Shown here piece by piece: positions 11,900 through 22,992 of a DNA stretch of 64,000 bases; position 1 is the stretch's first letter; each line of letters begins with the position of its first letter. This stretch comes from Coriolopsis trogii (lineage: Eukaryota > Basidiomycota > Agaricomycetes > Polyporales > Polyporaceae): assembly GCA_020543525.1 (NCBI GenBank), contig JAHYIO010000039.1:2462848-2526847 (forward strand). The letters run 5' to 3'. The notes beneath the pieces were generated by a model. The model made no database searches. It was given only the letters and a program-made list of their open reading frames with translations, and was not told the DNA's origin. The position numbers and the translations under genes were made by a program.

Positions 11900-13534
11900 T
11901 TACACGAATGCGTAGGGCTGATACACGGGTGGCAGAGTGGATACTGCGCTCCTTACCTCAGCGAGGTCGACACTACGTTCTCGCAAAGGGCCTCCAGCAA
12001 CCCGCACACCGCCGTCCAAGGACCGACGCGGTGTCGCTTCGGGTACGTTCATCTGCATAGCTCTCCACTTGGACGATGGAGCAAGGCGGGTTGGCGAGAG
12101 TGTCGAAGGCGTCAGCAGGGATAGACCGTCTGCATTGCGAGGCACAGAGCGACGGAAGACGAGAGGCGATGTGACGGAGGGCGAGGGGGGTGCTTGGTCT
12201 TGGGCAACATTGGTGCGTATGCCAACTTCGGGATGTTCCTCCAATTCCTCATGGGTCGTAGTATAGCCACCGGCATTGCTCAACTCCGCATCGATTTCGT
12301 CGACAACGCTGCATGGCAGCTGCTGTTGAGCTGACGACGACATATACCACCTTCGTGAGAGTTGAGATATCTCTGATGTCGGAGACATCAGCCCAAGATC
12401 TTGGGAAGCAAGGGTAAGCATTCGTGTTCCCCTATTGTGCACGACACCCACCAAAGGGATGAACGTCTCTCGTAACAATACGGACAGGCTTTCGAACGCG
12501 ACGACGACGGCACCATACGACCAGTCCAGCTACCATGAGTGCGACCAACACAAGGCCGCCCGCTCCTATTCCTGCATACATTCCGGGGCTCATGGAGGGG
12601 GAAGTATCTCTCTGCGTTGGTGGCGGGCGTGTCGCACCTTCGCTAGTGGTTGTGGATCCTGGTAGTGTGCTGATCGCGGATACCGTCCCGAGCGACTCGC
12701 TTGCGGACACGGTGGACCCGTATGAGGTGAGTATAGATTTGCTGCTAGACTGCTGCCGTTCTGGTCGATGTCATAGCCTTGTTCTCGGGGGAAGATGAAG
12801 AGACAAGCTTTGTCTCTGTTGGAAGAATCATAGGGCTCGACGTAGGGGACGTTCCAGGCGGCAAGCTCGTCACCGGAACCTGCGTCGGTACCGGGGTCGA
12901 GATTGTCGTAGACGGCGTTACTGGAACGATGAGCTGGATATAGTCCAAATAAAACTTTTGTCCCAGATTGTGTACCGGAGGTGAGGGCGTTCGACATGAA
13001 GAATGGCTGTCTAATCTCGGCTTCTTTGATCGTGGCGGGGGGCATATACTTTGAGATATTTGTAGAGTCGACGCTATACTGCGAGGCGAACTCGAATGTC
13101 CCGAGCACCGGGAATGCGCCGAAGACCCGTACCTGAAGCGCTGTCTCAAGCTCCATCAGCGATGCTAGTCTACTAGCTTGTGCAACTTCTAGCTCACCGT
13201 CAGAGAAGGTCAATGTTGCTGTTGAGCCGGAAACGTTGGTCGCGGACAGCGTGGCTCCCCAGTTGTGGGGGTCAGGGATAAGATTTCTCACCCATGACCC
13301 AGAGTACTCGATCCTCGAGTCGGAGTCATCCACGTTCAGGGCAGTCGCAGGTGGTGCAGCGCATCTGGAGTGTGTGAAGAGTGCAGTAACAGTAAGGAGT
13401 GTGGGGGAAGGAACGACGATCGCATCGCTATCTGTGGGGGGAGTGGCAGGCGCAACGTACTTTTGGGGTGTAAGGAGAAATCCCTGCATTGCGATCGGCG
13501 TTCGCAGATGCATCTTTTCGTCTACAGGTCTCAT
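11900..13534 (-). pseudogene. PT7: long-form PY-tail membrane protein, reading frame disrupted
   Basis: The first exon (13534-13198) encodes an N-terminus and the first half of the ectodomain (YSGSWVRN, TNVSGSTATLTF). After a phase-1 intron, from 13140, comes ALQVRVFGAFPVLGTFEF and RQPFFMSNALTSG, where the frame breaks near 12990. The expected continuation (HNLGQKFYLDYIQ) is in another frame, and about 20 bases are missing relative to PT12. A second break lies near 12710-12747, before the membrane helix (MYAGIGAGGLVLVALMVAGLVVW). The tail follows an intron after the VHPFGG hinge and is intact: RRSLDGGVRVAGGPL and terminal STLPPVYQPYAFV. Paralogues have no intron at either break, so real frameshifts (or assembly errors) are more likely than splicing. 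Without these it would closely resemble PT6 and PT12. Confidence 0.65.
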
Positions 13535-14445
13535 CGAGAGAATCCGCTCGAAGTCTCGCAGTGTTTCCCACTCTGCCCACTACCACAGTGAACATTGACA
13601 TTTGCCCATCCTCAGACCGACATCTTCTACGTCAACACTAATGCTGCACTGGTACGTAGATCGTTCGTGAGAGGTAGTTTACTCCACGTTCACGTACCAG
13701 TGGAGAGGCTAACTGGCTGGATTCTGCAGACGCATATCTCGATACGATCCTTTCGGTGACTTTATGCGTACAGGGATGAATGCGAGACCGCCATTAACGA
13801 CGATCATGGCATGGAAGGAATAGGAAGACATTTATCTGTGTCACTTGCGCGTAAGTTCAAACCCCGTGCCTTGCTCGACGATAACTCAGAGTCGCTCAGC
13901 CGATTCTGACTCTATCATCGATCAACGCAGCAGCGATTCCAGTTCACAAAACCTTGAGCCTTTACGGAGGCGGATTACGTCTGGACAAAGTCATACAGGA
14001 AGCTCTTTCGCACCACTCCCATCTCGGTTTGTCGTATCAAGCCCGCTCATCACACACATCCGTCGGTCGCGGGTCTGCAACCCCTGTGTTGGGCAAAAGA
14101 AGCAGTTCTCATGTGGAAGACGCCGTTAGAGACGTGGTCAGGGATCTGTCATGTCGTTTCATGGCTTCTTGACGAAGCGTGGCGCAATAGCTGATGCTCT
14201 GGTGTTCGTGCCATCACACGATGGATACAGAAGTGCGTGCCCTCAGTCCATATAAGACTCTCGTTAGGTATGCTCTTGCACTTGCTTGAGTAGCGAATCC
14301 GAAACGTTGACTAAGGTGAGCGTTCTTCGAGCTCTGCGAGTCTTCCATCTGCTTTCTCAACGATTGGCAGCAGAAATAGCAGCGGCTTTGTCTCACGATT
14401 CATCGTTTGGTGATCTCCTTCGTTCCTGCCCCTGCCACGAACCGT
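13535..14445. other. Divergent intergenic region between PT7 and PT8
   Basis: About 900 bases between two divergently transcribed PT genes, containing an 11-bp inverted repeat (listed separately). No gene recognised. Confidence 0.4.
13647..13702. repeat. 11-bp inverted repeat in a divergent promoter region
   Basis: CACTGGTACGT at 13647-13657 is exactly mirrored by ACGTACCAGTG at 13692-13702, leaving a 34-base loop. It lies between the divergent genes PT7 and PT8. It could be a regulatory site bound by a dimer or simply a hairpin; nothing else supports a role. Confidence 0.6.
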
Positions 14446-15318
14446 ATGTCAGTAAACGGACTCGCCGTCGCCAGTATTGTTGTCATCGTAGCTCTCGCTA
14501 TCAGTACGTCGCTTTTTCCATTTTCCATTGACCTGCCGGGCACAATCTGATATCTTCAATACACAGTATTTGCCACACGAGTGATCGAGAGGGATGACTC
14601 TTCTCATGTGACTACATCCCGCCTTCTACCCAACCGATCTCGGTCGCCTGGAGACGATGAATCATCACGCGCTGTTACGCCCGTGAAGCCTTCTCCCGCG
14701 CTCTCTGACTGCGATGTACCCATCCCATCCTCTCCTGCTTCGAACAACGGTGACTCGCCTCTTCCACCTCAAACCCCCGTCAAAGCTCAAGATCTTTTGC
14801 CGCCCCCAACCCCCTCAAGTTTTGAACCAAGGAGTTTAGCAGAGGTCGATTCGCTCTCTATCGTGACCGCTTCGACTCTTCCGCCATCATACCGCACTCA
14901 GCGATCCGAGCTCGACATGACCGCGCTCTTGTCTCCTCCTGCGTATGACTCCCCTTGGTGTACGATCCCACCACCGTTATCTGCATACCTGAGGGGCGGA
15001 AGGCTCAGGCAGCAGAGGCCATATGGCCCTCGGACGTCAAGCTCGCGTCCCATCGTCGCCGGACCTCTAGCGCTACCCGCCCCCAATGCTGATGGAATCA
15101 CGTCTTTGGCAGATACTGCGGGCGATGAAGTTGTGCCAGCGCTCAACCATGGAGCACAACAGTTCGGCGAAGTGCGGCCTCAGAGAAGGTCTATGGACGG
15201 ACGCGTTCGAATTGCTGGAGGTCCGTTAGGTGCACCCGACCGTAGCGAAAGAGATATTGCCTTGGTGTACGGGCCCGAAGTCACGGGGGTGGATTCGCCT
15301 GCATATTTGGACACTTGA
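14446..15318 (+). CDS. PT8: short-form PY-tail membrane protein
   Basis: Exons 14446-14503 and 14567-15318 join at phase 1, giving 269 residues. Exon 1 is only 58 nt and encodes most of the membrane helix (MSVNGLAVASIVVIVALAI); the intron falls inside the helix, which ends with IFATRV in exon 2. The tail has, in order, TASTLPPSYRTQRS, PPAYDSPW, YLRGGRLRQQRPYGPRTSSS, RRSMDGRVRIAGGPLG, and a C-terminal block DIALVYGPEVTG ending in SPAYLDT. This last block recurs in PT13-PT15. There is no ectodomain. The micro-exon plus helix-splitting intron is also seen in PT10, PT11 and PT13-PT15, linking them as one subgroup. Function is unknown; the tail is probably a docking platform. Confidence 0.82.
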
Positions 15319-15853
15319 ATGGACGTCCTGCGATGAGTTGTATCACGACTTCCGACGGCGTCTACCTGATGCCATTGTTCTGTAGTGTTGCATCCTGATT
15401 CGCTGAGCTTGTCATACTCACGTCTCATGCCATCTAAGTTGACTCACCGCAACATAGTACGAGGAGGGAGAGTTTGGCAGGTTGATGCACCTGACGTGGC
15501 GTCCATCATGAATCTGTCAGGCTGAGAAAAAGGTGAGCGGACAACTCCTGTGCAACCTCCGATGCCTGTTGATGAGTCGATTTCCCAGGTTGTAATACGA
15601 CTTTGACTAGTCGCTGTTATGACCGGGATGCCCCTCGACTTCCTGCTTCGTCGGGGCTACGTTACCATCTCTTCTGAGCCAGGCTGTTCTCGTAGCCTGA
15701 GAACTGCGTGTACTTTTGGTCATGGCGAGCGGCAGGGGGCAACGAGAGGGTATGTATACACGACTTACATTTTGTTGCAGCGACACACTGCCGGTCGCCC
15801 ATATTCTGGACACAGCTGCAAGCACGTTCTTCGCCCACTGCACGTGATTACGG
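15319..15853. other. Intergenic between PT8 and PT9
   Basis: About 530 bases. No recognisable gene or regulatory signal. Confidence 0.4.
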
Positions 15854-16991
15854 ATGCCTGCCGATAGTATCGACGCGGTGATAGTTATTGCTATTGCAGG
15901 TATTTGTCCATACTCTGCTTGGCACGTCACCATGTACTGATGCAGACGGTTGGCAGTGGTGACATTGATAACAATTACGATTCTTGTGGGCTGGAGATAT
16001 AGCAAGCTGCTACCATGCGAGTACTTCACTTGATACGGGGTTTTACTTCACTTACCACTTCGCTCTACTAGTATTCGTACGCAAGCGTCCTTTGCAATCT
16101 TCTGGCCTGCAGTCCGAAAACAAAGACATTTCGTTGACGAGGTCCATTCTGGGCTATAGAGCGATTGGTGCAGATATAGAACAACAGAGTAGGGAGGGTA
16201 TTTCTCCTCATAGCTCTACCTCCTGCTTGGTGCCCGACCATTGGACCCCCGGGAGAAGCAGTCGCGCAGACTCGTTGACCGTCGCAGGACGTCCGGACAC
16301 AAACGAAGCCCTCTCGCGCCAGCACTTTCCCGACCTGTTTACGAACGATACATCGCCCATGCATCATCCAAGGGAAGTCGTCACACAACCCCGACCATCA
16401 CAGGCAAAGAGTCGACAGACAGACGCCTCCCCTCCTCTAAGTAGGGACAGGGGCTCGCCGGACACGCGGTTTTCCGTGGAGAGGGATGACACGAGCTCCA
16501 TCATAACGTCCTCAACACTACCACCATCATATCACACGCGCCGGTCTGTGCTGGACCTTGCACACTATCCTCAAACTCCGACGTCATTACCTGCCCCGCC
16601 TGGGTACAGCTCGCCTTGGAGTATTGAACCACCTCCCGTGGCATTCGTACGGGGAAAGCGTCGAAGGGCATCACGTCCCGTTGGGCCGAGGTTGTCGACT
16701 CAGCGTCCTGACAGTCGTGCGCGTCGCCGGGACGATACCTCACGCACCGTGTCGAGCACATCAGCAGTCATGACAGTACCTGCGAATAGCGGGGCTCCGG
16801 ATTCCGCCGAGGGTCTGCAACGAGGAGACGCAAAGATACTTAGGAAGTCTCGGGACGGCGGCATTCGTCTTGCAGGTGGGCCTTTAGGAGGACCTGTTCG
16901 TGCCCTCGACGTCCGAGCTGGAGAGCCGGACGCTTGGGAGGACGAGGGAAATCTAGGGATAGAGCCGCCTCGGTATCAAGCTGATGACTGA
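15854..16991 (+). CDS. PT9: short-form PY-tail membrane protein
   Basis: The tail is clear: an open frame to TGA 16989-16991 contains TSSTLPPSYHTRRS, PPGYSSPW, RGKRRRASRPVGPRLSTQR, RKSRDGGIRLAGGPLG and a terminal EPPRYQADD. The 5' end is less certain. An ATG at 15854 opens MPADSIDAVIVIAIA (46-nt micro-exon, phase 1, as in PT10). A following exon from 15957 could complete the helix (VVTLITITILVGW). Joining this to the tail frame near 16072 is out by one base with the nearest AG, so either a later acceptor is used (about 16141) or there is a small indel. Length would be about 330 residues. The tail resembles PT10 most closely. Confidence 0.7.
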
Positions 16992-17780
16992 ACTGTAACC
17001 GCACGCGGTGATGAGTCCCTGAAGGCAATGTCGTGCTGCATTCGCAGAGTTTCATCCTTAGCGCTAGGTCTCCGCACCCAATCTGCTTGCAGCCTTGCAC
17101 AGCCTGCCTCCCACATGCAACTCACAGGTATATTGCTGTACCTCCCGTTTTCGACGCTATCGAGGCCCACGAACGTGGTGAGCATTCTTACGACACTAGA
17201 CCTCCAACATCGTAGGTGCCAGCGACTCGGTGCATGGCATTGGCCAGCCTTCCGACGCAGGGGTTGTGCCCGTAGTACGATGCTGGTGGGGAGGCCTACC
17301 TGACCAGGATTGCTGTCCGACGGAGAAAGCAGTATTGCGAGATTATTCAACCTCTCAACTCCCTCACGAAGCCAGGTGCGCCACTCTCACCGTTGCTCCA
17401 ATGACTTGGACAAGCTACTGTATGGGCACATGGCTTTCGCGAACAGCGCCATGTGTACTAAGATAGGATGAGATACAAGATTCATATGGTATGCTTCTGT
17501 TCATTCAAATTCGAGGTGAGTCATGCATCCTTGGGGGAATTTGAGCTTCTCTGACGAGACCGAAAGCACAAGGATGGTCGGAAGACAATACAAAAAGAGC
17601 TTCCCCGTCTTCTGCAACTTCTGCGGTCGTGGTCACCGGTTCACCACGTTTTGCTCTTGTGGTCACAAAGCGCCCCTGGAATCCTCGGCTCCGCACGACG
17701 TCCAACCTTCTTATTGTCAAAGCCCTGATAGCGCCGCGGTTTGTATCTCTCATCCTCTCCGAGTCACCGCCTACCTACTC
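16992..17780. other. Intergenic between PT9 and PT10
   Basis: About 790 bases. No gene recognised; it should hold the PT10 promoter. Confidence 0.4.
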
Positions 17781-18735
17781 ATGCACGTCGATGCTGCCCT
17801 CGCGTTCATAGGCGCTGCCACTATAGGTGGGCCTGCACTTGTCTCCTGACGATGTGATGTACTTACAGGGAGAGATACCAGGACTAGCATTTATAACGAT
17901 ATTAGCTCTTTCCGAGGACATTGCTGAAGACGATAAGCTAGCGTCAGATGGCTTTCGCTCAAGGGATACGAAGGAGACGCATCATGAGACTGCAGAGGCC
18001 GTCACTCCTCTGGATCTAACATCCAACTTCACGTTCTCGGCTCCTGGAATAATGAGTCGCGCAGAACCACTCGCCTCAGAATCTTCAGAGCCATCCAAAG
18101 AGCTCTCCGATCCTCCTGTTACCACCCTATTTGTCACTCCTCTACTGTCTCTCTCTCAAATGGCGGAAACCATCGCACAGCCTGTGCCGGCCCTGGCGAC
18201 TCAGGCCAAGACTCCCCTCCTACCACTCGTTGACTTTCCTGTCGACGGAGGGGATCATAATGCATGGATGTCAATTTGTGGGGACGATGCGAGCTCTGTC
18301 ATGACATCCTCGACTCTCCCGCCCTCTTACCACACACGCCGCTCGGAGCACGACCTGCCAAGTGACTCGCCAGTGCTCACATCGTCGCACTGCCCGCCCG
18401 AATACACCTCACATGGAGCCATAGTGCCACCTCCCTCCGCTTTCATGACGGGTGGTCGGCGAAGGGCGTCGCGGCCTGTTGGGCCGAGGCTGTCCATCCA
18501 ACGCGGCAGTCACGGAAGTCCTCTGCATCGTCAAGAAGCCACCCTGGACACAGCTCCTGATGTTTTGGGTGGTGTGCGTGCTGCTGAGGATGCGGACCGA
18601 AGTGACGTGAGAGTTCCTAGGAGGTCGCTGGATGGTGGTGTACGCCTTGCCGGTGGTCCCTTGACTCTAGGGCTCCCTGTCGTGACCCTCGCGCTCGATG
18701 AGGAAGTGTCTGCCAGTGAGGGCGAGAGGATATAG
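17781..18735 (+). CDS. PT10: short-form PY-tail membrane protein
   Basis: Exons 17781-17826 and 17882-18735, phase 1, give 299 residues. The 46-nt first exon encodes MHVDAALAFIGAATI, and the second completes the membrane helix with GLAFITILAL, so the intron splits the helix. The tail carries TSSTLPPSYHTRRS, PPEYTSHG (a changed PPxYxSPW), GGRRRASRPVGPRLSIQR and RRSLDGGVRLAGGPL. It ends in an acidic stretch without a final PPxY. The GPRLSxQR patch and surrounding sequence match PT9 nearly residue for residue, which points to a recent tandem duplication of PT9 and PT10. The membrane helix is short (about 20 residues) and the N-terminus outside is only a few residues. Confidence 0.78.
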
Positions 18736-19300
18736 TAGGAGCCTAGACCCGCCGTCCCATCAGTATGTCGCTGATAATAGCTGAAACTGCGATTGCATAC
18801 ATGTATATTGTTCGGTGTCCCGAGGCAATGCCTACCTGACCGTGACTCGTGATTGAGTTTGATGTTTTGGAGTGTCAAATAAGGCTGTATAGAGTACTTC
18901 GGAGATAGGAAAACCACAAATTAGGTTAGCCATCTCTTTGCTACCTTGATGTTCCGGTATTCCATCTCATCAACTATACGACGCGGTTCGCCCGACGAAA
19001 GTATATTCGACGAAACTGGACTGTCAGCGCCCTGTGACGCACGCGCTCGCAGAACAGTGCCCGTGAGTATGCATCTGTCAATGTGTACTAAGGTGAGGCT
19101 CACCCTCTGTCTTCTGCGGCCACATAAGCACAGACATCTGCCACTTCTATGACTGAGTCAGTGTACACACAACGTGCTCGGCCTAATAGAGAGGCGATAT
19201 TGACAGATGCAGATGATGCGAGTATCAGGAGAACCATAGGCCTCCTGTATATTCACATGACGTTCTGCACTTCGCCTCCCACATACCTGGGGCTACCTCA
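18736..19300. other. Intergenic between PT10 and PT11
   Basis: About 560 bases. A short open frame at 18949-19152 has no recognisable features. Confidence 0.4.
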
Positions 19301-20234
19301 ATGACTGTCGTGGGTGGACTCCCAGTTGGTGCCGGTGGTACGTTCGCTACATACTATACAGCTGCGAATGCTCGCTGAACTGTTCTTGCAGTCGGCATCG
19401 TGCTAGTCTTGGCCCTATTTTGCGGAGCGGCTCTGGCATATTGGGCGGAGCGTCGCGGATGGTTGCCTAAGTGCTGGAGAGGACGAAGAGATGGTGAGCT
19501 TTCCTCTTACACCCTCATCGCCCGCCCAAGAGCTTCTGCCAATACGAGCCATTACAGCACCCTTCCCACTTCTCCCTACCGCGAATCGTAGCAAGCGACC
19601 GGCGCGGAGGGATTGGGATCGTGGCTCGTTCTCCTCGCATAAGCGCAAGCGATCAAGCTCGTCGAGCCTACAAGAAGAGCCGGACGTCGAGTTCGTGTCC
19701 GACGTCGAGAAAATCTCCGCGCTGAGCTCGCGGCTGAGGACAATATCCCTTATCCGTCTCAAGTCCATCTCCTCCGTGCCGCCCGCTCAAACGCGAAGGG
19801 ACAAGAGAGCGGACGTAACGCATCCGGAGATTCTTCCTCAAGTCATTCACATCACCTTGCCGGAGCACGAGAGGACTTCGGACTCACCTTCTACTCGACC
19901 GGTGTCGCCGGAAACCAACTCCGGGCCTACGCCTCAGGAGTCCTTTGATGTCGAGCTCGAGTTGATACCACCGATAGCCATCCCTTCGCCGAGCTATGGG
20001 TCTCCTCGCAACCCGCAACCACCGCCTTCTTCCTTCAAGGGCAGGAAACGTCGGGCTCGACGTTCATCGAACGCTCGGCAATTGCGAGTGGCTGCAGGCG
20101 CGCGGCCAATATCAGGAGGGCTGAGGAGGAATGCGGAACCGGAGGCGAGCGTCGTCCCCTTCCCATCTCTCCCTGAGTTCGATTTCGGCAGTCGCGATGT
20201 GGAAAGGGCACCTCGCGAGACGAGCGAGGTATAG
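19301..20234 (+). CDS. PT11: diverged short-form PY-tail membrane protein
   Basis: Exons 19301-19337, 19392-19493 and 19558-20234 fit with two phase-1 introns, giving about 271 residues (an AG at 19530 would add nine). The micro-exon (MTVVGGLPVGAG) is followed by a membrane helix (VGIVLVLALFCGAALAYWA) and a basic segment (CWRGRRDG). The tail is Ser/Arg-rich. The canonical STLPPSY block is missing, but PPIAIPSPSYGSPRNPQPPP followed by a basic GRKRRARRSS corresponds to the PPAYDSPW-to-GPRxS region of relatives, and an eroded SGGLRR may be what remains of the DGGVRLAGG block. The C-terminus lacks PPxY. It is probably diverging under relaxed constraint or specialised; frame integrity suggests it is still coding. 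Confidence 0.65.
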
Positions 20235-20430
20235 GCTGTCTGGAGCAGCGAGGTTACACAGATCTGTCTCCTACATTGACATTCTACCACCTTTCTTGCA
20301 CTTGCCTTGGGTATCGTGGCACCCGCTTCGTTCGCTCAGCACTAGCCTCCGGACTGCCATGGGCACTTCCGATTACGCGCATGTTGTAGATCATACCACT
20401 TCGTCGGCCCATGTACATTAGTAGCCCATA

Positions 20431-22193
20431 TCATGGATAGTACTGGTACGACGGCGGTGCGGTCGAGAAGATGCTGTCCCTGTCCACCGGGGGCGGCAAG
20501 ACCTCACGTCCTGGGGGACCACCAGCAAGCCGCACGCCTCCGTCGAGAGACTGCCGCATCGGCCCCGGTCGTGGCAGCGGAGGAAGGGTGGACGCGGGAG
20601 AGACCATGTCAGATGCGCCCACTGTGATTGATGTCACGCAGACGAAGATGTGACGATGACGGAGATAATTCCGAGTTAGTATCAGAGTCCACGCGTGTGA
20701 ACGGAACATGAACAGAGTGCTTACCCGTAGAGGGCGCGAGCGCAGAACGGCCGACTCGCACGCCCGACTGCTTCGACCTGGTCGTGTCCGTTCGCTGGAC
20801 TGCTGTTCCCTGGGCATACGCAGGGGCAGCGTGTGTGGGACTGGGCTGCGTACCGCTAGCTGGGCTCGCGAGCGCATCTGCCTGAGCGTACCGAGGGGCG
20901 CCGATGTCGACTGCGGGCGGGGCTGATGAGATGAGTGCTTCGCGGCTTTGCGTGGTTGCCAACATGAGCTTCTCCCGGTCGAAGGGAAAGGCGGCTGCAT
21001 CCGTTGGCGCTGTCAGGTCTCGATCTACATGCACCACGATGCACCGCGGGATGCGAGAATCAGTAGGCTGATGCGAAGACAAGCACGATCTGGGTACTCA
21101 CCATAGGGGAACACGTCGGTCTCTTTACTCGCGCGTCTCCGATACCACCAGAAGAGCGCACCTAGCAGCAGTACTATCAGGACGGCACCGACGACTATTC
21201 CTACGACGGCCGCTGTGCCAAGGCCTTCATGATGATTGATGTTCAGTGCGGTGCCGCCAGTTGGAGTTGCGGACCCGAATACATCCGGAGTGGTGGGCGA
21301 CGTCTTCGAATCGGGGAAGGTAGCGGGCGTGGTAGCGAGTGCGCCGGGAATGATGGAAGGACCGTCTGTAGAAACGGTGGATGTAGTTGAGGAGTTGCTG
21401 CTACTGGTGATAGAGAGCGTTGTATGCAGCGTAGAAGTTGACGTAGTGGTCGGCGAAAATGACGGAGAGGACGAAGAGGAAGAGGGAGAGTGAGAGGAAG
21501 AATGTGAGGAAGTAGATGTGCTGCGTGAAGACGTGGGGGGAGGTGTTCTTGTAGTTGTCGAAGACGACGGCTGCGCGGTTGTTTCCGACTGAGGCTGAGG
21601 CTGAGGCAAAGGGTCTTCTGTTACAGGATCCGCGCCATCAACGGGAGAGTCTATCACGACTTGCGCAAAGTCGAACCAGAATTGCCTTCCCAAGTTTGTG
21701 ATAGTAAGCGTATGCTTGCCGTCGGAGAGGGCATCCGACTCGAAGAACTTCTGGCGATATTGGGACTTGGAAACGGTGGGGTTGGGAACGTAGGTGGTCG
21801 CCGGACCATCGTCAATCGAGTACGACGACTTCATGTCATATGTTCCGGGGGGATCGAATGCACCGTACACGGTGATCTTCGACCCTGCGTCAAGTATGAG
21901 AGAGAGCATAAACACGAGAAGCATCACCCGAAGGCCACCTGATACTCACCTGAAAAGTATACGACCGCAGATGCGTCAGGAATGTCACCGTAGGCCGCCG
22001 TCCCCTGCCAGTTCAGCCCCTGAGGGTCGTCGTCACTGTGCTTGAATGTCCACGGCCCGTAGTAATGGATGCGCTCGTCTCCGTTGTCGATAGTATCTCT
22101 CTCTGTCGAAGCCGCAGAACCAAGGGTAGTAAAGAGAGTTGCGAAAAGGAGTGGTGTGTAAAGGAAGGGATAGTGCGCCAGCGTGGCAAGCAT
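20431..22193 (-). CDS. PT12: long-form PY-tail membrane protein with ectodomain and Ser/Thr stalk
   Basis: Four minus-strand exons (22193-21950, 21884-21102, 21009-20725, 20621-20431), all introns phase 1, total 500 residues. An N-terminal signal (MLATLAHYPFLYTPLLFATL) leads to the ectodomain: HYYGPWTF, DASAVVYFSG, then KITVYGAFDPPGTYDMKSSY, RQKFFESDALSDGKHTLTIT and NLGRQFWFDFAQVVID. A Ser/Thr stalk of more than 100 residues, expected to be heavily O-glycosylated, precedes the helix (AAVVGIVVGAVLIVLLLGALFWW) and RRRASK. An intron follows the VFPYG hinge. The tail contains an APAYAQG motif, STLPPLPRPG, RQSLDGGVRLAGGPPG and a terminal TAPPSYQYYP. The ectodomain plus membrane exon (783 nt) is nearly the same size as that of PT6 (780 nt). 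It looks intact and is the best reference copy for the long form. Confidence 0.87.
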
Positions 22194-22992
22194 CGAGCAC
22201 CGGAAAGACTATGGTAGAGGGTGAGGCATAGCGAATGCGCCGAACCGCACGTACCTGGGACATATAGGTAAGCACAGGGAAATTCACATGGTCACCATCT
22301 CGATGCGCAGTGTAGCCCGATCGCTGATGGCCCTGCTCAAGCGTACCAGTACTGGGCTTCTACCCGTACCGGAGTGTATTCGTGGTGCGCATACTGCATG
22401 GGGTGTAGTTCGTGAGTAGACAAACGGAGGACACCCATATCGTCAAGAGACTAGCTGAGCAGAGATCCTCCGAGGAGTCTGACTCCTGAGAGCGGTAGAG
22501 TGAGTCGATGCGAAGGACAATTCACTATGATGAACATCAGCAATTCAGGCACACCATCTCGAATAAGTCCTTACTCACCAAACCAACAGGAGAGCCGCCG
22601 GATAACACTGCGAAATTGATTTTATGGACCAATCATGGCAAAGCTCGTTGTTGCGTTGCATCACGGTAAGTATGTGGCTGATCATGTCAGCAGTTCACTG
22701 ATGCCGCGCCGTCCGGCCAATAAGGAAACGTAGACGCGGAAGGGCATCGTTTTATCACCTCCACACACCGTGTACACAGCTACTCACTGAACTGCTTGGC
22801 GAGCAGGATGAATGGAAAGAGATGGCATATTCAATTCTTTCGGGTGCCCAAGCATGCAGAACTGACTCAATAGTGAACTGAAGCCGTGTGCAATGCGCAA
22901 GAAACCTTTGTACGCAGCGCTAAAGTAAACTTACTGAACGTTTGCAGCTCGTCTCCGTAGACATCCCATTCTCTCCGTCGAAACCCAGTGGC
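22194..22992. other. Intergenic between PT12 and a BTB pseudogene
   Basis: About 800 bases holding the PT12 promoter (divergent to the BTB locus). No gene recognised. Confidence 0.4.
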
